Shown here: in pieces, positions 32,164-42,203 of the stretch
Layout of the letters: each line of letters begins with the position of its first letter
Numbering within the stretch: position 1 is the stretch's first letter
DNA from: Albibacillus kandeliae
GTDB taxonomy: Bacteria; Pseudomonadota; Alphaproteobacteria; Rhodobacterales; Rhodobacteraceae
Reading direction: 5' to 3'
DNA length: 64,000 nt
NCBI RefSeq assembly: GCF_003116585.1
Contig: NZ_QEHM01000004.1
Location: 1 to 64,000, forward strand
Program-made: the position numbers and the translations under genes
The notes under the pieces: model-generated
Databases searched by the model: none
Told to the model about the DNA's origin: nothing
Seen by the model: the letters and a program-made list of their open reading frames with translations, nothing else

Positions 32164-32197
32164 TGCTTCTTTGGGTCTCAAGTATCCCCGCCGGAGG
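32164..32197 (-). repeat. Rhodobacterial intergenic motif, copy 1 (variant)
   Basis: Minus strand: CCTCCGGCGGGGATACTTGA, then a CCCAAAGAAG tract. This variant resembles the copies at 53091 and 59078 in its CCTCCGGCGG box and AAAGAAG tract. It lies between purA and the DUF2842 gene. Confidence 0.6.
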
Positions 32198-32233
32198 CCT
32201 GGGTTTCGCCGGGGCGAAACCCAATGCACCGCC

Positions 32234-33526
32234 TCAGTCCGCGAACGGGTCGGTCACCAGGATGGTATCGTCCCGCTCCGGCGAGGTCGAGAGCAGCGCC
32301 ACCGGGCATTCGATCAGTTCCTCGACGCGGCGGACGTACTTGATCGCCTCCGCCGGCAGGTCGGCCCAGCTGCGCGCGCCTTCGGTCGACTCGCTCCAGC
32401 CCGGCATTTCCTCGTAGATCGGCGTGCAGCGCGCCTGCTGGTCCGAGGCGATCGGCAGATAGTCCAGCCGCTGCCCGTCCAGCTCGTAGCCGACGCAGAT
32501 CTTCAGGGTCTCAAAGCCGTCCAGCACGTCGAGCTTGGTCAGCGCGATGCCGTTGACGCCCGAGGTCGCGCAGGTCTGGCGCACCAGCACCGCGTCGAAC
32601 CAGCCGCAGCGGCGCTTGCGGCCTGTCACGGTGCCGAACTCGTGGCCCCGCTCGCCCAGACGCTGGCCGACCTCGTCGGTCAGCTCCGCCGGGAACGGGC
32701 CCTCGCCCACGCGGGTAGTGTAGGCCTTGACGATGCCGAGGACGAAGTCGATCGAGCCCGGCCCGATGCCGGTGCCCGTGGCCGCCTGGCCGGCGAGCAC
32801 GTTCGAGGAGGTCACGAAGGGATAGGTGCCGAAGTCGATGTCGAGCAGCGAGCCCTGCGCGCCTTCGAAGAGGATGCGCTTGCCCGCCTTGCGGTTCTCG
32901 TTCAGCACCTTCCAGACCGGCCCGGCATATTCCAGCACGGCGGGCGCGATGGCGCGCAGGTCGGCCAGCAGCTTGTCGCGGTCGACCGGGTCGAGCCCGA
33001 GGCCCGCGCGGAGCGCGTTGTGGTGCACCAGTGCACGGTCGACGCGGGTTTCCAGCGTCGCGTCGTCGGCGAGGTCGGCCACGCGGATCGAGCGGCGACC
33101 GACCTTGTCCTCGTAGGCGGGCCCGATGCCGCGCCCGGTGGTGCCGATCTTGGCAACCGAGTTCTGCGACTCGCGGGCGCGGTCCAGCTCACCGTGGATC
33201 GGCAGGATCAGCGGAGTGTTCTCGGCGATCATCAGCGTCTCGGGGCTGACTGTCACGCCCTGGCTGCGCAGGCCGTCGATCTCCTTGACCAGATGCCAGG
33301 GGTCCAGCACCACGCCATTGCCGATGACGCTCAGCTTGCCGCCGCGCACGATGCCGGAGGGCAGCAGCGAGAGCTTGAACACCTCACCGTCGATCACCAG
33401 CGTATGGCCCGCATTGTGACCACCCTGGAAGCGCGCGATGATGTCCGCACGCTCGCTCAGCCAGTCAACAATCTTGCCTTTTCCCTCGTCGCCCCACTGG
33501 GCGCCGACCACGACGACATTGGCCAT
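32234..33526 (-). CDS. purA: Adenylosuccinate synthetase
   Basis: A 430-residue enzyme joining IMP and aspartate with GTP in AMP synthesis. Family markers: [15 protein letters not shown] (11-25) with catalytic Asp13, GGHNAGHT with His41, [42 protein letters not shown] and the [19 protein letters not shown] motif near the C-terminus. Length is standard. It is transcribed alone or with the downstream DUF2842 gene. Confidence 0.98.
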   Translation of the reverse strand: MANVVVVGAQWGDEGKGKIVDWLSERADIIARFQGGHNAGHTLVIDGEVFKLSLLPSGIVRGGKLSVIGNGVVLDPWHLVKEIDGLRSQGVTVSPETLMIAENTPLILPIHGELDRARESQNSVAKIGTTGRGIGPAYEDKVGRRSIRVADLADDATLETRVDRALVHHNALRAGLGLDPVDRDKLLADLRAIAPAVLEYAGPVWKVLNENRKAGKRILFEGAQGSLLDIDFGTYPFVTSSNVLAGQAATGTGIGPGSIDFVLGIVKAYTTRVGEGPFPAELTDEVGQRLGERGHEFGTVTGRKRRCGWFDAVLVRQTCATSGVNGIALTKLDVLDGFETLKICVGYELDGQRLDYLPIASDQQARCTPIYEEMPGWSESTEGARSWADLPAEAIKYVRRVEELIECPVALLSTSPERDDTILVTDPFAD

Positions 33527-33691
33527 TTCAGGTCCTCTGCTTTAATGTGGATCAAACCCGCGCCGGTATAGCGATGCCTCTGCCGCAGCGAAACCGGAAA
33601 GTGGACCCTCGTGCGCGAAAGGCTGGACAGACCTCAGCGCTTTTGCACATCTGTTCGGGCAGAAGGGGCAGGCGCAGGGGCATACGCGGCA

Positions 33692-34087
33692 ATGGGCATC
33701 ATCGTACGATGGATCTTCGCCTTCATATTGCTGGGCGCCACCTACAATCCGACTCGATGGAACTACATCACCTGGGCCCGCGCCGAGAGCGGCGACAAGC
33801 TCTCGCTGGTGGTGCTCATCGGGTTGTTCCTGCTGGTCGGCTACATCATCTACCTGCGCGCGACCCTGCGCTCGATCGGCCCGTTTGGCATGGGTCTGGT
33901 GCTGGCACTGTTCGCCGCGCTGCTCTGGGTGCTGCACGACTTCGGCCTACTGGCGCTCGACAACCGCGACTCGAACGTCTGGGTCGGCATCCTCGCGCTC
34001 TCGCTGGTGCTCGGGATCGGGCTCAGCTGGAGCCACGTGCGCCGCGCCCTGTCGGGTCAGTCCGACATGGACGACGTGGACGAGTAG
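33692..34087 (+). CDS. DUF6524-like membrane protein
   Basis: A 131-residue protein with four hydrophobic helices (about 3-20, 35-52, 60-78 and 88-106), an early YNPTRWNYITWA segment and an acidic tail. The pattern of TRWNY then YIIYLRATLRSIG is the family signature. The ATG at 33692 is taken as start because the first helix follows it at once. Function unknown. It converges on the nitrile hydratase genes with 3 bp between stops. Confidence 0.82.
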   Translation: MGIIVRWIFAFILLGATYNPTRWNYITWARAESGDKLSLVVLIGLFLLVGYIIYLRATLRSIGPFGMGLVLALFAALLWVLHDFGLLALDNRDSNVWVGILALSLVLGIGLSWSHVRRALSGQSDMDDVDE

Positions 34088-34090
34088 CGC

Positions 34091-34411
34091 CTAGTCCCCG
34101 GCGAGCCGGACCGGGCTGCCGTGCGGGGTGGAGAGATAGGCGGCTTCCCACGCCAACCTGACCTGCGCCGCCTCGACGGGATCGGCGATACCGTCCTCGG
34201 CGAGGATCGCCTCCAGCGTTTCCAGCCAGGCGTTGAAATAGTCGTCCCCGCCGTCAAGGTCGCGCGCAAGCCCGTGCGCCTTCAGCGTCGCCCCGAACCG
34301 TTCGGCCCAGTCCGGCCAGGCAAAGCGCCCGGCCTCGCTGAGGTGCACCGTCAGCGCAAAGACCTGCGCGTGCCAGAGTTCGGCAAAGACGGGTTCCGGA
34401 ATTTCGCTCAT
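34091..34411 (-). CDS. Nitrile hydratase accessory (activator) protein
   Basis: A 106-residue protein related to the beta-subunit N-terminus, which helps insert metal into the alpha subunit. Seen: EPVFAELWHAQVFALTVHLSEAGRFAWPDW (6-35), the family signature, and YFNAWLETLEAILAEDG. The start at 34411 overlaps the beta subunit stop (ATGA). It completes the order alpha, beta, activator found in cobalt nitrile hydratases. Confidence 0.92.
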   Translation of the reverse strand: MSEIPEPVFAELWHAQVFALTVHLSEAGRFAWPDWAERFGATLKAHGLARDLDGGDDYFNAWLETLEAILAEDGIADPVEAAQVRLAWEAAYLSTPHGSPVRLAGD

Positions 34412-35094
34412 GCCGGCTCGAGGTAGGACTGCCAGAGATCCAGCACTACCTCGTCGTCCGGGTTCTCGGGCGCGGCCCAGAGTTCGCCTGCCGGGAAGAT
34501 CACGGCATAGAGCGGCTCGGGCGCCTCGCCCAAACCGTGGGCGTTGCTGTCGGGCAGGACATGTGCACCGTGCGCCATCAGGATGCGCCCTCGCGCCCCG
34601 GCCACGTAGGAGGGCATCCGCGTGTGCCCGCCATCGACCAGCCGATTGGCCGCCGGACGCAGGGCGCGCACTGCCTGCCCCGGCTCGAACAGCGGCGCGA
34701 CGTTGCTCTCGCGCGTGGTCGGGCCGCCGCGCGACAGGACGCCCGCCACCTTGTCCTTGGTCAGCGCCCGGCCCGCCAGCGGATGCGCCGCGCCATCGGC
34801 AGGGCTGTCCTCCCCGGCAAGGTCGGCGCGGGTCAGCACCCCGTTGTCGACCAGCAGGTCCGCAACAGCACCGATCCATTTCTCGTAGTAGGAGAAGGTC
34901 GCGTAATCCGGCACCGCAAGCGACTCTCGGGCATGGCGCGACATGTCGAGGTTCCACTGGCCAAGGCTGCCGGTGGCCAGTGTCACCGCTAGCGCACGGC
35001 GATGCCATTCCTCGTGGAAAATCGGCTCATCCTCGCCCTCCGGCTGCACTGGCCCGTCGCCGAACCGGCCGCCCATGTCATGGATGCGGGTCAT
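34408..35094 (-). CDS. nthB: Nitrile hydratase beta subunit
   Basis: A 228-residue structural subunit. It begins [16 protein letters not shown], the usual beta start (M-x-G-x-H-D-x-G-G), with [30 protein letters not shown], and in the C-terminal SH3-like barrel the sequence [15 protein letters not shown] and [13 protein letters not shown]. The gene overlaps alpha and activator by 4 bp on each side, so all three are coupled in translation. Confidence 0.95.
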   Translation of the reverse strand: MTRIHDMGGRFGDGPVQPEGEDEPIFHEEWHRRALAVTLATGSLGQWNLDMSRHARESLAVPDYATFSYYEKWIGAVADLLVDNGVLTRADLAGEDSPADGAAHPLAGRALTKDKVAGVLSRGGPTTRESNVAPLFEPGQAVRALRPAANRLVDGGHTRMPSYVAGARGRILMAHGAHVLPDSNAHGLGEAPEPLYAVIFPAGELWAAPENPDDEVVLDLWQSYLEPA

Positions 35095-35717
35095 GCCGGG
35101 GCCTTTGCGAGGCCGGTTCCGATCATGCTGTCCCGGGTGACCAGCGCCGCCAATTGCTCGAATGGCATGCCTTCGGTCCGCTCGGGACGCATGGGCAGGA
35201 CAAGATAGCGCATCTCGGCAGTCGAATCCCAGACCCGCACGGCGGTCCCCTCTGGCAGCGTCACACCGAAGTCGGCGAGCACCTTGCGCGGCTCACGCAC
35301 GGCGCGGGCGCGGTAGGCGTCGGACTTGTACCATGCGGGCGGAATGCCAAGCAGCGACCACGGGTAGCAGGAACAGAGCGTGCAGACGACCATGTTGTGA
35401 GTCTCTGGCGTGTTCTCCACCACCACGACATGCTCGCCCTGACGGCCGTAGTAGCCCAGATCGCGCACCACGGCGGTGGCATCCTCCAGCAGGGCCTTGC
35501 GGAACCCCGCGTCGCTCCAGGCGCGGGCAACCACGTCGGCGCCGTTCTTCGGCCCGATCTTGTTCTCGTAGGTGTCGATGATCTCGTCCAGCGCCGCCGG
35601 ATCGATCAGACCCTTTCGCGTCAGGATGGTTTCGAGAGCCTTGACCCGGAGTGCCGGATCAGAGGGAAGCAGGGCGTGCGGATGCGCATCGTCGTGGGAG
35701 TGATGATCGTGTGGCAT
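35091..35717 (-). CDS. nthA: Nitrile hydratase alpha subunit, cobalt type
   Basis: A 208-residue catalytic subunit turning nitriles to amides. The metal site [10 protein letters not shown] (Cys112, Cys115, Cys117) has Thr after the first Cys and Tyr after the third, the cobalt-type signature, as opposed to CSLCSCT of iron enzymes. Conserved [10 protein letters not shown] and [16 protein letters not shown] support the fold. The N-terminus is His-rich ([14 protein letters not shown]) and may bind metal. No amidase gene, the usual next step, lies in the window. Confidence 0.96.
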   Translation of the reverse strand: MPHDHHSHDDAHPHALLPSDPALRVKALETILTRKGLIDPAALDEIIDTYENKIGPKNGADVVARAWSDAGFRKALLEDATAVVRDLGYYGRQGEHVVVVENTPETHNMVVCTLCSCYPWSLLGIPPAWYKSDAYRARAVREPRKVLADFGVTLPEGTAVRVWDSTAEMRYLVLPMRPERTEGMPFEQLAALVTRDSMIGTGLAKAPA

Positions 35718-35763
35718 GGACCGAGACTGCGCCGCCGTCCCCGGCTTGTCCAGAGGCCATCTG

Positions 35764-35820
35764 TTTGATCATATGCGACGAAACCTGGGGTGGCGTCGTG
35801 ATGATCAGATGCTAGATCAT
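35764..35820. promoter_or_regulatory. Palindromic GATCA sites upstream of nitrile hydratase
   Basis: TTTGATCATAT (35764-35774), identical to a site at 51003-51013, and an inverted repeat ATGATC/GATCAT around 35799-35820. They lie 47-103 bp upstream of the nthA start and also just ahead of the divergent gene at 35855. Probable regulator sites. Regulator unknown. Confidence 0.5.
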
Positions 35821-35854
35821 TGCCACGCCCCTGCCGCGCGCGGCAGATGGATCG

Positions 35855-36820
35855 GTGGGCAATGCAGGAACGAGGCCGTTGAGCACGAAAGCAGCTTTTA
35901 GCGGTGCCACCATCACGGTGTCGGCCCTGTCGATCATCGGCGGCGCCGTCGCGATGGACTGCCCCACCAACTCCGTGATCGGCCCCTTTGCGCGGCTGGT
36001 CGATCCCTTCTCGCCCCTGCTCTTCGCCCTCGGCCTGCTCTTTGCCCTGTTTGCCCTTTTGCTCGGGGCGCGGCGCCTTGGCCCGCTGCTGGCGCTGGTG
36101 GCCATCGGCTGCGGCGGCTGGCTCTACTCCGAGTACCGCACCATCAGCCAGCCGCTGCATCCGGAGGCCGCCACGGATGTCCGCATCCTTTGGTTCAACG
36201 TGCTGGCCAGCAATAGCGAGTCGGCGGACCGGATCGTCGATGCCGCGCTGGCGGAACAGCCCGACATCCTCGTCTTCACCGAGGCGGGCGCGTTGACCTC
36301 CACCCTCGATCGGCTGCGCGCGACCTATGACTTCGTCTCGCCCTGTGAGAAGGGCTGCACGATGCTGGTGGCCACGAACCTGAAGGTGGTGCGCACATGG
36401 GCCATGCGGATCGCCCCCGGCTTTCCCAAGCGCTACATGGTGCTCGAATATGCCACGCAGTCGGGCAAGCGTGGCTTCCTCGTCGCCAACCATCTGGCCA
36501 AGCCTTGGATGTCGGGCATCGCCGAGACCGAAATCGCGCGATTGAAATCGCAATACGACTGGCTGACCGGCCCGGTCGCCGTGGTCGGCGACTACAACAT
36601 GCCGCCGTGGAGCCTGCCGATGCGGCAGGTCCTGGGCAGCACCGGAATGCGCGTGATCCGGGGGCAGCCCGCCTCCTGGCCGGTGGCGGCAGGCCGTTTC
36701 GGCCTGCCCATCGACCAGCTGCTGGTGCGCGGCGGTGTTCAGGTCAGCGACATCCGAACCTTCGGGGCCGGGCTCGGCTCGAACCACCTCGGGTTCGTTG
36801 CCGACGTCGCTCTGCCCTGA
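35855..36820 (+). CDS. Membrane-anchored endonuclease/exonuclease/phosphatase family protein
   Basis: A 321-residue protein. Two or three membrane helices occupy residues 20-95 (for example FALGLLFALFALLLGA). The C-terminal domain from about 107 has the EEP fold: ILWFNVLASN, PDILVFTEAG with the metal-binding Glu, FLVANHLAKP, VAVVGDYNMPPW with the Asp-x-Asn pair, and GLGSNHLGFVADV with the catalytic His. The substrate is unknown. The start may be GTG 35855 or TTG 35882. It is divergent from the nitrile hydratase genes. Confidence 0.88.
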   Translation: MGNAGTRPLSTKAAFSGATITVSALSIIGGAVAMDCPTNSVIGPFARLVDPFSPLLFALGLLFALFALLLGARRLGPLLALVAIGCGGWLYSEYRTISQPLHPEAATDVRILWFNVLASNSESADRIVDAALAEQPDILVFTEAGALTSTLDRLRATYDFVSPCEKGCTMLVATNLKVVRTWAMRIAPGFPKRYMVLEYATQSGKRGFLVANHLAKPWMSGIAETEIARLKSQYDWLTGPVAVVGDYNMPPWSLPMRQVLGSTGMRVIRGQPASWPVAAGRFGLPIDQLLVRGGVQVSDIRTFGAGLGSNHLGFVADVALP

Positions 36821-36835
36821 CCTGCCCTCCCTGCG

Positions 36836-37567
36836 TCAGGCGAGTTCGCCCGCCTGACGACGCGCCGCACCGGCCTCGAGGTCGAGGTGATCGCGCAGCC
36901 CCTCGGGCATCCCGAGGTTTCCTGCCAGTGCATCCAGATAGGCCTGTTCCTCTGCCGTGTCCGGGTCGATGGCAAGGGCGGAGGCAAGGTAGATCTCGGC
37001 CTGCTGCTCACCGGAGCGGGCAAGCGCCGCCATCGCCGCCGGGTCGGAGGGCGCCGAGAAATAGTCGAACAGCGCGGCCTTCTCGGGCGCGCCAAGACCC
37101 AGTTGGTCGATCTGCGCGCGGATGCGTTCGTGTTCCGCCTTGTCGATGTGGCCGTCCGACTTGGCCGCCGCGATCATCGCGCGCATCAGGGTCAGCCGGA
37201 AATCCTGCCCCCCGCTGTCACGGTCGTTGTCGATGTCGAACCCGCTGTCGGCGGGCGGTTTGGGCAGGCCCAGCGGGTCGGCCTCGGTCCCCGAGGGGCG
37301 GTTGGTCTGCCAATCGCGGTAGGCCTTGTAGGCAAGGCCGCCCACAGCTGCGAGCCCGCCGTACTTCAGCGCCTTGCCACCCAGCTTGCGGCCTTTCTTG
37401 GTGCCAAGCAGCAGGGCGATCATGCCCCCGGCGGCAGCGCCGCCGACCAGCCCGCCCGGCAGGCCGGAGGCCGGGCCGGCCGGCCCGCCCTGATTTCTCG
37501 CGCCCTGATTTCGCCCTCCGGTGCTGCCGGAACCGAGAACGCTTTCGATAAGCCCGTTGATGTTCAT
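36836..37567 (-). CDS. DUF533 (YebE/TerB-like) protein
   Basis: A 243-residue protein. Gly-rich membrane-proximal segment first (GGLVGGAAAGGMIALLLGT, 45-63), then a TerB-like helical domain in the C-terminal half: LTLMRAMIAAAKSDGHIDKAEHERI with the acidic motif expected for calcium-like metal binding in TerB folds. The ATG at 37567 has a GGGAG ribosome site at good distance. Function unknown. It is one of three TerB-fold proteins in the next 8 kb. Confidence 0.87.
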   Translation of the reverse strand: MNINGLIESVLGSGSTGGRNQGARNQGGPAGPASGLPGGLVGGAAAGGMIALLLGTKKGRKLGGKALKYGGLAAVGGLAYKAYRDWQTNRPSGTEADPLGLPKPPADSGFDIDNDRDSGGQDFRLTLMRAMIAAAKSDGHIDKAEHERIRAQIDQLGLGAPEKAALFDYFSAPSDPAAMAALARSGEQQAEIYLASALAIDPDTAEEQAYLDALAGNLGMPEGLRDHLDLEAGAARRQAGELA

Positions 37568-37799
37568 GATCATCTCCCTCAAAACCTGTGGTCCGGACCG
37601 AACTGGGAACGGTCCAGCCCCTGTTCAACCGGAATTTACCGCGTCCCGATAATACTCTCGTGAACAGGCGGACACGTGCCCGACAGGCTCGTCGCAGGGA
37701 CGCGAACCGGCAACCTCGCCACAGGGCGCAATCCTCCCTTGCCCCCCGCCGCAATCTTGCATAGATACCCCCCGTCAAAGCCGGAGAGCCGAACCTCTT

Positions 37800-38165
37800 A
37801 TGGAAAACGTCGTCCTCATCATCCACCTGATCCTTGCCGTCTCTCTGATCGGCATCGTGCTGCTGCAGCGCTCCGAAGGGGGCGGGCTTGGCATGGGCAG
37901 TGGTGGCGGTGCGGTCAGCGGGCGCGCGGCGGCGACGGCAATGGGCAAGCTCACCTGGGTTCTGGCCATCGGTTTCATCTGCACCTCGCTGGCTCTGACG
38001 ATCATTGCCGCCGAGAAGGCCGCAGGCGTTTCCGTGCTGGACCGTCTGGGCACCCAGGCACCCGCAACCGAGGAGCAAAGCACCCCGGTTCAGGTGCCTT
38101 CTGGCGACAGCCTGCTGCCGCCGGCACAGGGCGACGACGCTCCGCTGACACCCAAAGCGGACTAA
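37800..38165 (+). CDS. secG: Preprotein translocase subunit SecG
   Basis: A 121-residue inner-membrane protein with two helices (residues 3-19 and 53-70) and the family loop LLQRSEGGGLGMGSGGG between them. The C-terminus is a Pro/Glu/Gln-rich tail as is usual in alphaproteobacteria. SecG aids SecYE in protein export. The pyrG gene follows 171 bp later, a common alphaproteobacterial order. The gap 37568-37799 holds no gene. Confidence 0.96.
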   Translation: MENVVLIIHLILAVSLIGIVLLQRSEGGGLGMGSGGGAVSGRAAATAMGKLTWVLAIGFICTSLALTIIAAEKAAGVSVLDRLGTQAPATEEQSTPVQVPSGDSLLPPAQGDDAPLTPKAD

Positions 38166-38336
38166 GTTTCGGCAAAGCCTACAATACCTTGAGCGGACGG
38201 TAACGCACGCAACAACACCTTGCGGTTCTATTGCCCTTCTCACGCGAATCCGTTATAGATGGACTCCCGTGAGTTAGCGGTTTTTTGTGAATCGCAAACC
38301 ATCTCGAATTCGGTTTTCACGGGAGCAGCGACACCT

Positions 38337-39980
38337 ATGGCGCGATTCATTTTCATCACCGGCGGCGTTGTCTCCTCTCTCGGGAAAGGTCTGGCCTCGG
38401 CGGCACTCGGTGCCCTGCTGCAGGCCCGCGGCTACTCGGTCCGGCTGCGCAAGCTGGATCCCTACCTGAACGTCGACCCGGGCACCATGAGCCCGTTCGA
38501 GCACGGCGAGGTCTTCGTGACCGATGACGGCGCCGAGACCGACCTCGACCTCGGCCACTACGAACGCTTCACCGGCGTGGCCGCACGCAAGACCGACTCG
38601 GTCAGCTCGGGGCGCATCTATTCGAACGTGCTGGAGAAGGAACGCCGCGGCGACTACCTCGGCAAGACCATTCAGGTGATCCCCCACGTCACCAACGAGA
38701 TCAAGGACTTCATCTCGATCGGCGAGGACGAGGTCGACTTCATGCTCTGCGAGATCGGCGGCACCGTCGGCGACATCGAGGGCCTGCCGTTCTTCGAAGC
38801 GATCCGCCAGTTCAGCCAGGACAAGCCGCGCGGGCAGTGCGTGTTCATGCACCTGACCCTACTGCCCTACATCAAGGCCAGCGGCGAACTGAAGACCAAG
38901 CCGACCCAGCACTCGGTGAAGGAGCTGCGCTCCATCGGCATCGCGCCCGATATTCTCGTCTGCCGCTCCGAGGGCCCGATCCCGCAGAAGGAGCGCGAGA
39001 AGCTCGCGCTGTTCTGCAACGTGCGCCCGGATTCGGTGATCGCCGCACAGGACCTCAAGTCGATCTACGAGGCGCCGCTCGCCTATCACCGCGAGGGTCT
39101 CGACCAGGCCGTGCTCGATGCCTTCAACATCGCCCCCGCCCCGCGTCCGAACCTCGACCGGTGGGAAGACGTGGCGGACCGCATCTACAACCCCGAGGGC
39201 GAGGTGAAGGTCGCGATCGTCGGCAAGTACACCCAGCTTGAAGACGCCTACAAATCCATCGCCGAGGCGCTGACCCACGGCGGCATGGCGAACCGGGTCA
39301 AGGTGAACGTCGAATGGGTCGACGCCGAGATCTTCGACACGCAGGACCCGGCGCCCTTCCTCGAAGGCTATCACGCGATCCTCGTGCCCGGCGGCTTCGG
39401 CGAGCGCGGCACCGAGGGCAAGATCAAGGCGGCCGAGTTCGCCCGGACCCGCAACGTGCCCTACCTCGGCATCTGCCTCGGCATGCAGATGGCGGTGATC
39501 GAAGCCGCGCGCAACGTCGCCGGGGTCAAGGATGCCGGTTCGGAAGAGTTCGACCACGAGGCCGGCAAGAAACGGTTCGAGCCGGTGGTCTATCACCTGA
39601 AGGAATGGGTGCAGGGCAACCACACCGTCGCGCGCAAGGTCGACGACGACAAGGGCGGCACGATGCGGCTGGGCTCCTACACCGCGGTTCTGTCCCCCGA
39701 GTCCAAGGTGGCCGAGGTCTATGGCGATACCCAGATCGAGGAACGCCATCGCCACCGTTACGAGGTCGACCTCAAGTACCGGGACAAGCTGGAAACCTGC
39801 GGCCTCGCCTTCTCGGGCATGTCGCCGGACGGACGCCTGCCCGAGATCGTGGAATGGAAGGACCATCCGTGGTTCATCGGCGTCCAGTTCCACCCCGAGC
39901 TGAAATCCAAGCCCTTCGCGCCGCACCCGCTGTTCGACAGCTTCGTGCGCGCCGCCAAGGACACCTCGCGTCTGGTCTGA
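38337..39980 (+). CDS. pyrG: CTP synthase
   Basis: A 547-residue enzyme aminating UTP to CTP with glutamine. The N-terminal synthase domain begins [17 protein letters not shown] (2-18), with [19 protein letters not shown] and [12 protein letters not shown]. The C-terminal glutaminase has Cys380 in LGICLGMQ and the His/Glu pair in QFHPEL near the end. The ATG at 38337 is chosen from the family start; the frame is open further upstream. A strong terminator follows. Confidence 0.98.
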   Translation: MARFIFITGGVVSSLGKGLASAALGALLQARGYSVRLRKLDPYLNVDPGTMSPFEHGEVFVTDDGAETDLDLGHYERFTGVAARKTDSVSSGRIYSNVLEKERRGDYLGKTIQVIPHVTNEIKDFISIGEDEVDFMLCEIGGTVGDIEGLPFFEAIRQFSQDKPRGQCVFMHLTLLPYIKASGELKTKPTQHSVKELRSIGIAPDILVCRSEGPIPQKEREKLALFCNVRPDSVIAAQDLKSIYEAPLAYHREGLDQAVLDAFNIAPAPRPNLDRWEDVADRIYNPEGEVKVAIVGKYTQLEDAYKSIAEALTHGGMANRVKVNVEWVDAEIFDTQDPAPFLEGYHAILVPGGFGERGTEGKIKAAEFARTRNVPYLGICLGMQMAVIEAARNVAGVKDAGSEEFDHEAGKKRFEPVVYHLKEWVQGNHTVARKVDDDKGGTMRLGSYTAVLSPESKVAEVYGDTQIEERHRHRYEVDLKYRDKLETCGLAFSGMSPDGRLPEIVEWKDHPWFIGVQFHPELKSKPFAPHPLFDSFVRAAKDTSRLV

Positions 39981-40017
39981 CCGCGCGGCCCCTTGGGGGT
40001 ACATGGTGGCGTTTGAC

Positions 40018-40046
40018 AGGGGCCCGCTCGGGCCCCTATCTTTTTT
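40018..40046 (+). terminator. Intrinsic terminator of pyrG
   Basis: Eight-bp stem (AGGGGCCC with GGGCCCCT), loop GCTC, then ATC and six T residues, 38 bp after the pyrG stop. Confidence 0.92.
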
Positions 40047-40077
40047 GGGCAACTCCCCCATCCTCCGAGAAGCCGCC

Positions 40078-40491
40078 ATGCCCACTGCCGAGAACAAGGC
40101 GCTGATGCAGCGCATCTTCGCGCGTCTGGCCGAGGGCGACGGCTCGCTCTTCGTCGCGCACCTGCACGAAACCGCGACCATGACGGTGACCGGCCAGTCC
40201 TCCTGGTCGCAGACCTTTCGCGGGAAGGAGGCGATCCTGCGCGACCTCTACGGACATGTTCGCAGGGTCACCACCGGCACCTCGCGGACCATCCCGTCAA
40301 GGTTTCTCGCCGACGAGGACTGGGTCGTGGTGGAGGCCAGGGGCCAGATGACCGCCGCGGACGGAACGCCATACGTAAACGACTATTGCCTGATGTACCG
40401 GCTTGAGGACGGGATGATCGTGGAGGCGAAGGAATATCAGGACAGCGCGCTGTGCGAACGTGTTCTCGGGCCCTATCCGGCAAGCCAATAG
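40078..40491 (+). CDS. NTF2-like / SnoaL-like domain protein
   Basis: A 137-residue cone-shaped NTF2 fold: N-terminal helix NKALMQRIFARLAEGDGSLF, then strands ending in DGTPYVNDYCLMYRLEDGMIVEAKEYQDS, the typical last three strands. Members are small enzymes or binding proteins; the ligand cannot be inferred. The ATG at 40078 lies 32 bp after the pyrG terminator, so it has its own promoter or reads through. Confidence 0.88.
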   Translation: MPTAENKALMQRIFARLAEGDGSLFVAHLHETATMTVTGQSSWSQTFRGKEAILRDLYGHVRRVTTGTSRTIPSRFLADEDWVVVEARGQMTAADGTPYVNDYCLMYRLEDGMIVEAKEYQDSALCERVLGPYPASQ

Positions 40492-40560
40492 CCGGCGCCC
40501 CTCCGCCTTTCGCCCTCCGGTCCGATTGCGCTTCGCCTCCCGCCGCTCTAGCGTCCGCCC

Positions 40561-41208
40561 ATGATCCGTCTCGCCCTTCTCCTCGCCCTTGTCCCGCTGC
40601 AGGCCATCGCCCATCCGCACATCTTCATCGCTGCCGGGTTCGAGATCGTGACCGACGAGCAAGGCAACCTGACCGGCATCCGGACCACGTGGGATTACGA
40701 CGAGTTCTATTCGCTGATGATCCTCGAGGACATGGGGCTGGACCGCGACTACGACAGCGTGCTGAACACGGCCGAGCAGGCCGCGCTGAACGGCTTCGAC
40801 ATGAAATGGGTCGAGGGCTTCAACGGCGACCTTGTCGCAACGCTCGACGGTGAACCGCTGAGCCTGACCGGCCCGCTGGAAACGACGGCGGCTCTACGCG
40901 AGGGGCGCATCGTTACCACACACCTGCGCAGGGTTACCGGCACGCCGGAGCTGACCGGCCATATCCTGATGCTCAAGCCCTACGATCCGACCTACTACAC
41001 CGCCTACGAGGTGACCCTGCCGGTCACCGTCCCCGGGCGCGAGGGGTGCCTGATCGAGAGCATTCCCCCCGAGATCGACAGCGCTCTGGCCAATATGCAG
41101 CAGAAGCTCTCCACGCTTGACCCGAGCATGAACCCCGAGGACGCGGGCCTGCCCGACATCGGTGCCGATTTCGCCACGGAGGTCGAGATCCAGTGCCCCG
41201 CCTCCTGA
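40561..41208 (+). CDS. DUF1007 family periplasmic protein (metal uptake partner)
   Basis: A 215-residue protein with a signal peptide (MIRLALLLALVPLQAIA, cut before HPHIF). The mature start HPHIFI with its two His residues and the WDYDEFYSLMILED motif are DUF1007 hallmarks. It overlaps the NicO transporter gene by 16 bp, so the two work together. Proteins of this type are thought to deliver nickel or cobalt to the transporter; here this is inference from pairing and the His residues. Confidence 0.9.
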   Translation: MIRLALLLALVPLQAIAHPHIFIAAGFEIVTDEQGNLTGIRTTWDYDEFYSLMILEDMGLDRDYDSVLNTAEQAALNGFDMKWVEGFNGDLVATLDGEPLSLTGPLETTAALREGRIVTTHLRRVTGTPELTGHILMLKPYDPTYYTAYEVTLPVTVPGREGCLIESIPPEIDSALANMQQKLSTLDPSMNPEDAGLPDIGADFATEVEIQCPAS

Positions 41209-42107
41209 TCATCCCCCTCCTCGCCGCCGCCCTCGGCCTCGGTTGGTTCTGGTATGTCGGAGGGTTCGACCAGCTGGCCGCTTGGGCCGCGCAGGAACAG
41301 CAGCATTTCCAGAACGCCATCGCGCGGGCCTTGCGTGCGGCACGCACCGGCGAGGCCGGAGCCCTGACCGCACTGCTGACGGTCTGCTTCGCCTACGGGT
41401 TCTTTCACGCGGTGGGGCCGGGCCACGGCAAGGTTCTGATCGGAGGCTATGGCGTGGGCCGCAAGGCGCCCGTCCTGCGCCTCGTCGCGATCAGCGTGAT
41501 TTCGAGCCTCGGTCAGTCGCTGACAGCGATTCTGCTGGTCTACGCCGGCGTCTGGGTCTTTCACCTGACGCGCCAGCACCTCACCGATCTGGCCGAGGAG
41601 ATCATGGCGCCGCTGAGCTATGGCGCCATCGTGCTGGTGGGCCTCTGGCTGCTGGTGCGCGGGGTCCGTCATGCCCTTTCGCTGCGCCAGCCCGCCGCCG
41701 ATCACCACCACCATGACTACCACCACGACCATGACCATGACTGCGGCCACCGGCACGGGCCGACCCTCGACGAGGTGGAGCGCGCGGGGTCCCTGCGCGA
41801 GACACTGGCGCTGATCGGAGCCATCGCGATCCGGCCCTGCTCGGGTGCGATCTTCGTGCTGCTGATCACCTGGCAGATGGGTATCGCCCTCGCCGGGATT
41901 GCGGGCACCGTGGCGATGGGCCTCGGCACGGCGACGGTCACCGTGGCCGTCGCACTGGCCGCCGCCGGCACGCGCGGCGGGCTGGTCACCGCGCTGGCCG
42001 GATCGCCCCTCCTCGCCCGCGCCATCCCGGTCGCCGAGATACTTGCGGGCCTTGTCATCGTCAGCCTCGCCTCCGGCCTTCTGTTGCGGGCCCTCGCGCC
42101 CTACTGA
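41193..42107 (+). CDS. NicO/RcnA-type nickel/cobalt transporter
   Basis: A 304-residue membrane protein with about six helices. The family motif GFFHAVGPGHGKVLIGGYGV is in the first third. A His/Asp-rich loop (HHHHDYHHDHDHDCGHRHG, about 171-189) lies between helices three and four, followed by IRPCSGAIFVLL. Such transporters import or export Ni or Co. The DUF1007 partner and a cobalt-type nitrile hydratase 5 kb away make cobalt a plausible substrate. Confidence 0.92.
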   Translation: MPRLLIIPLLAAALGLGWFWYVGGFDQLAAWAAQEQQHFQNAIARALRAARTGEAGALTALLTVCFAYGFFHAVGPGHGKVLIGGYGVGRKAPVLRLVAISVISSLGQSLTAILLVYAGVWVFHLTRQHLTDLAEEIMAPLSYGAIVLVGLWLLVRGVRHALSLRQPAADHHHHDYHHDHDHDCGHRHGPTLDEVERAGSLRETLALIGAIAIRPCSGAIFVLLITWQMGIALAGIAGTVAMGLGTATVTVAVALAAAGTRGGLVTALAGSPLLARAIPVAEILAGLVIVSLASGLLLRALAPY

Positions 42108-42203
42108 GGGGCAGGCGGGCGCCCGCCGGGGCAGGGCCGCCCCATTGCCAAACCGGCCGTTCTGGGACAGCCTGCGCGCGGAACGAAGAGGAGGAAGTGC
42201 GAG

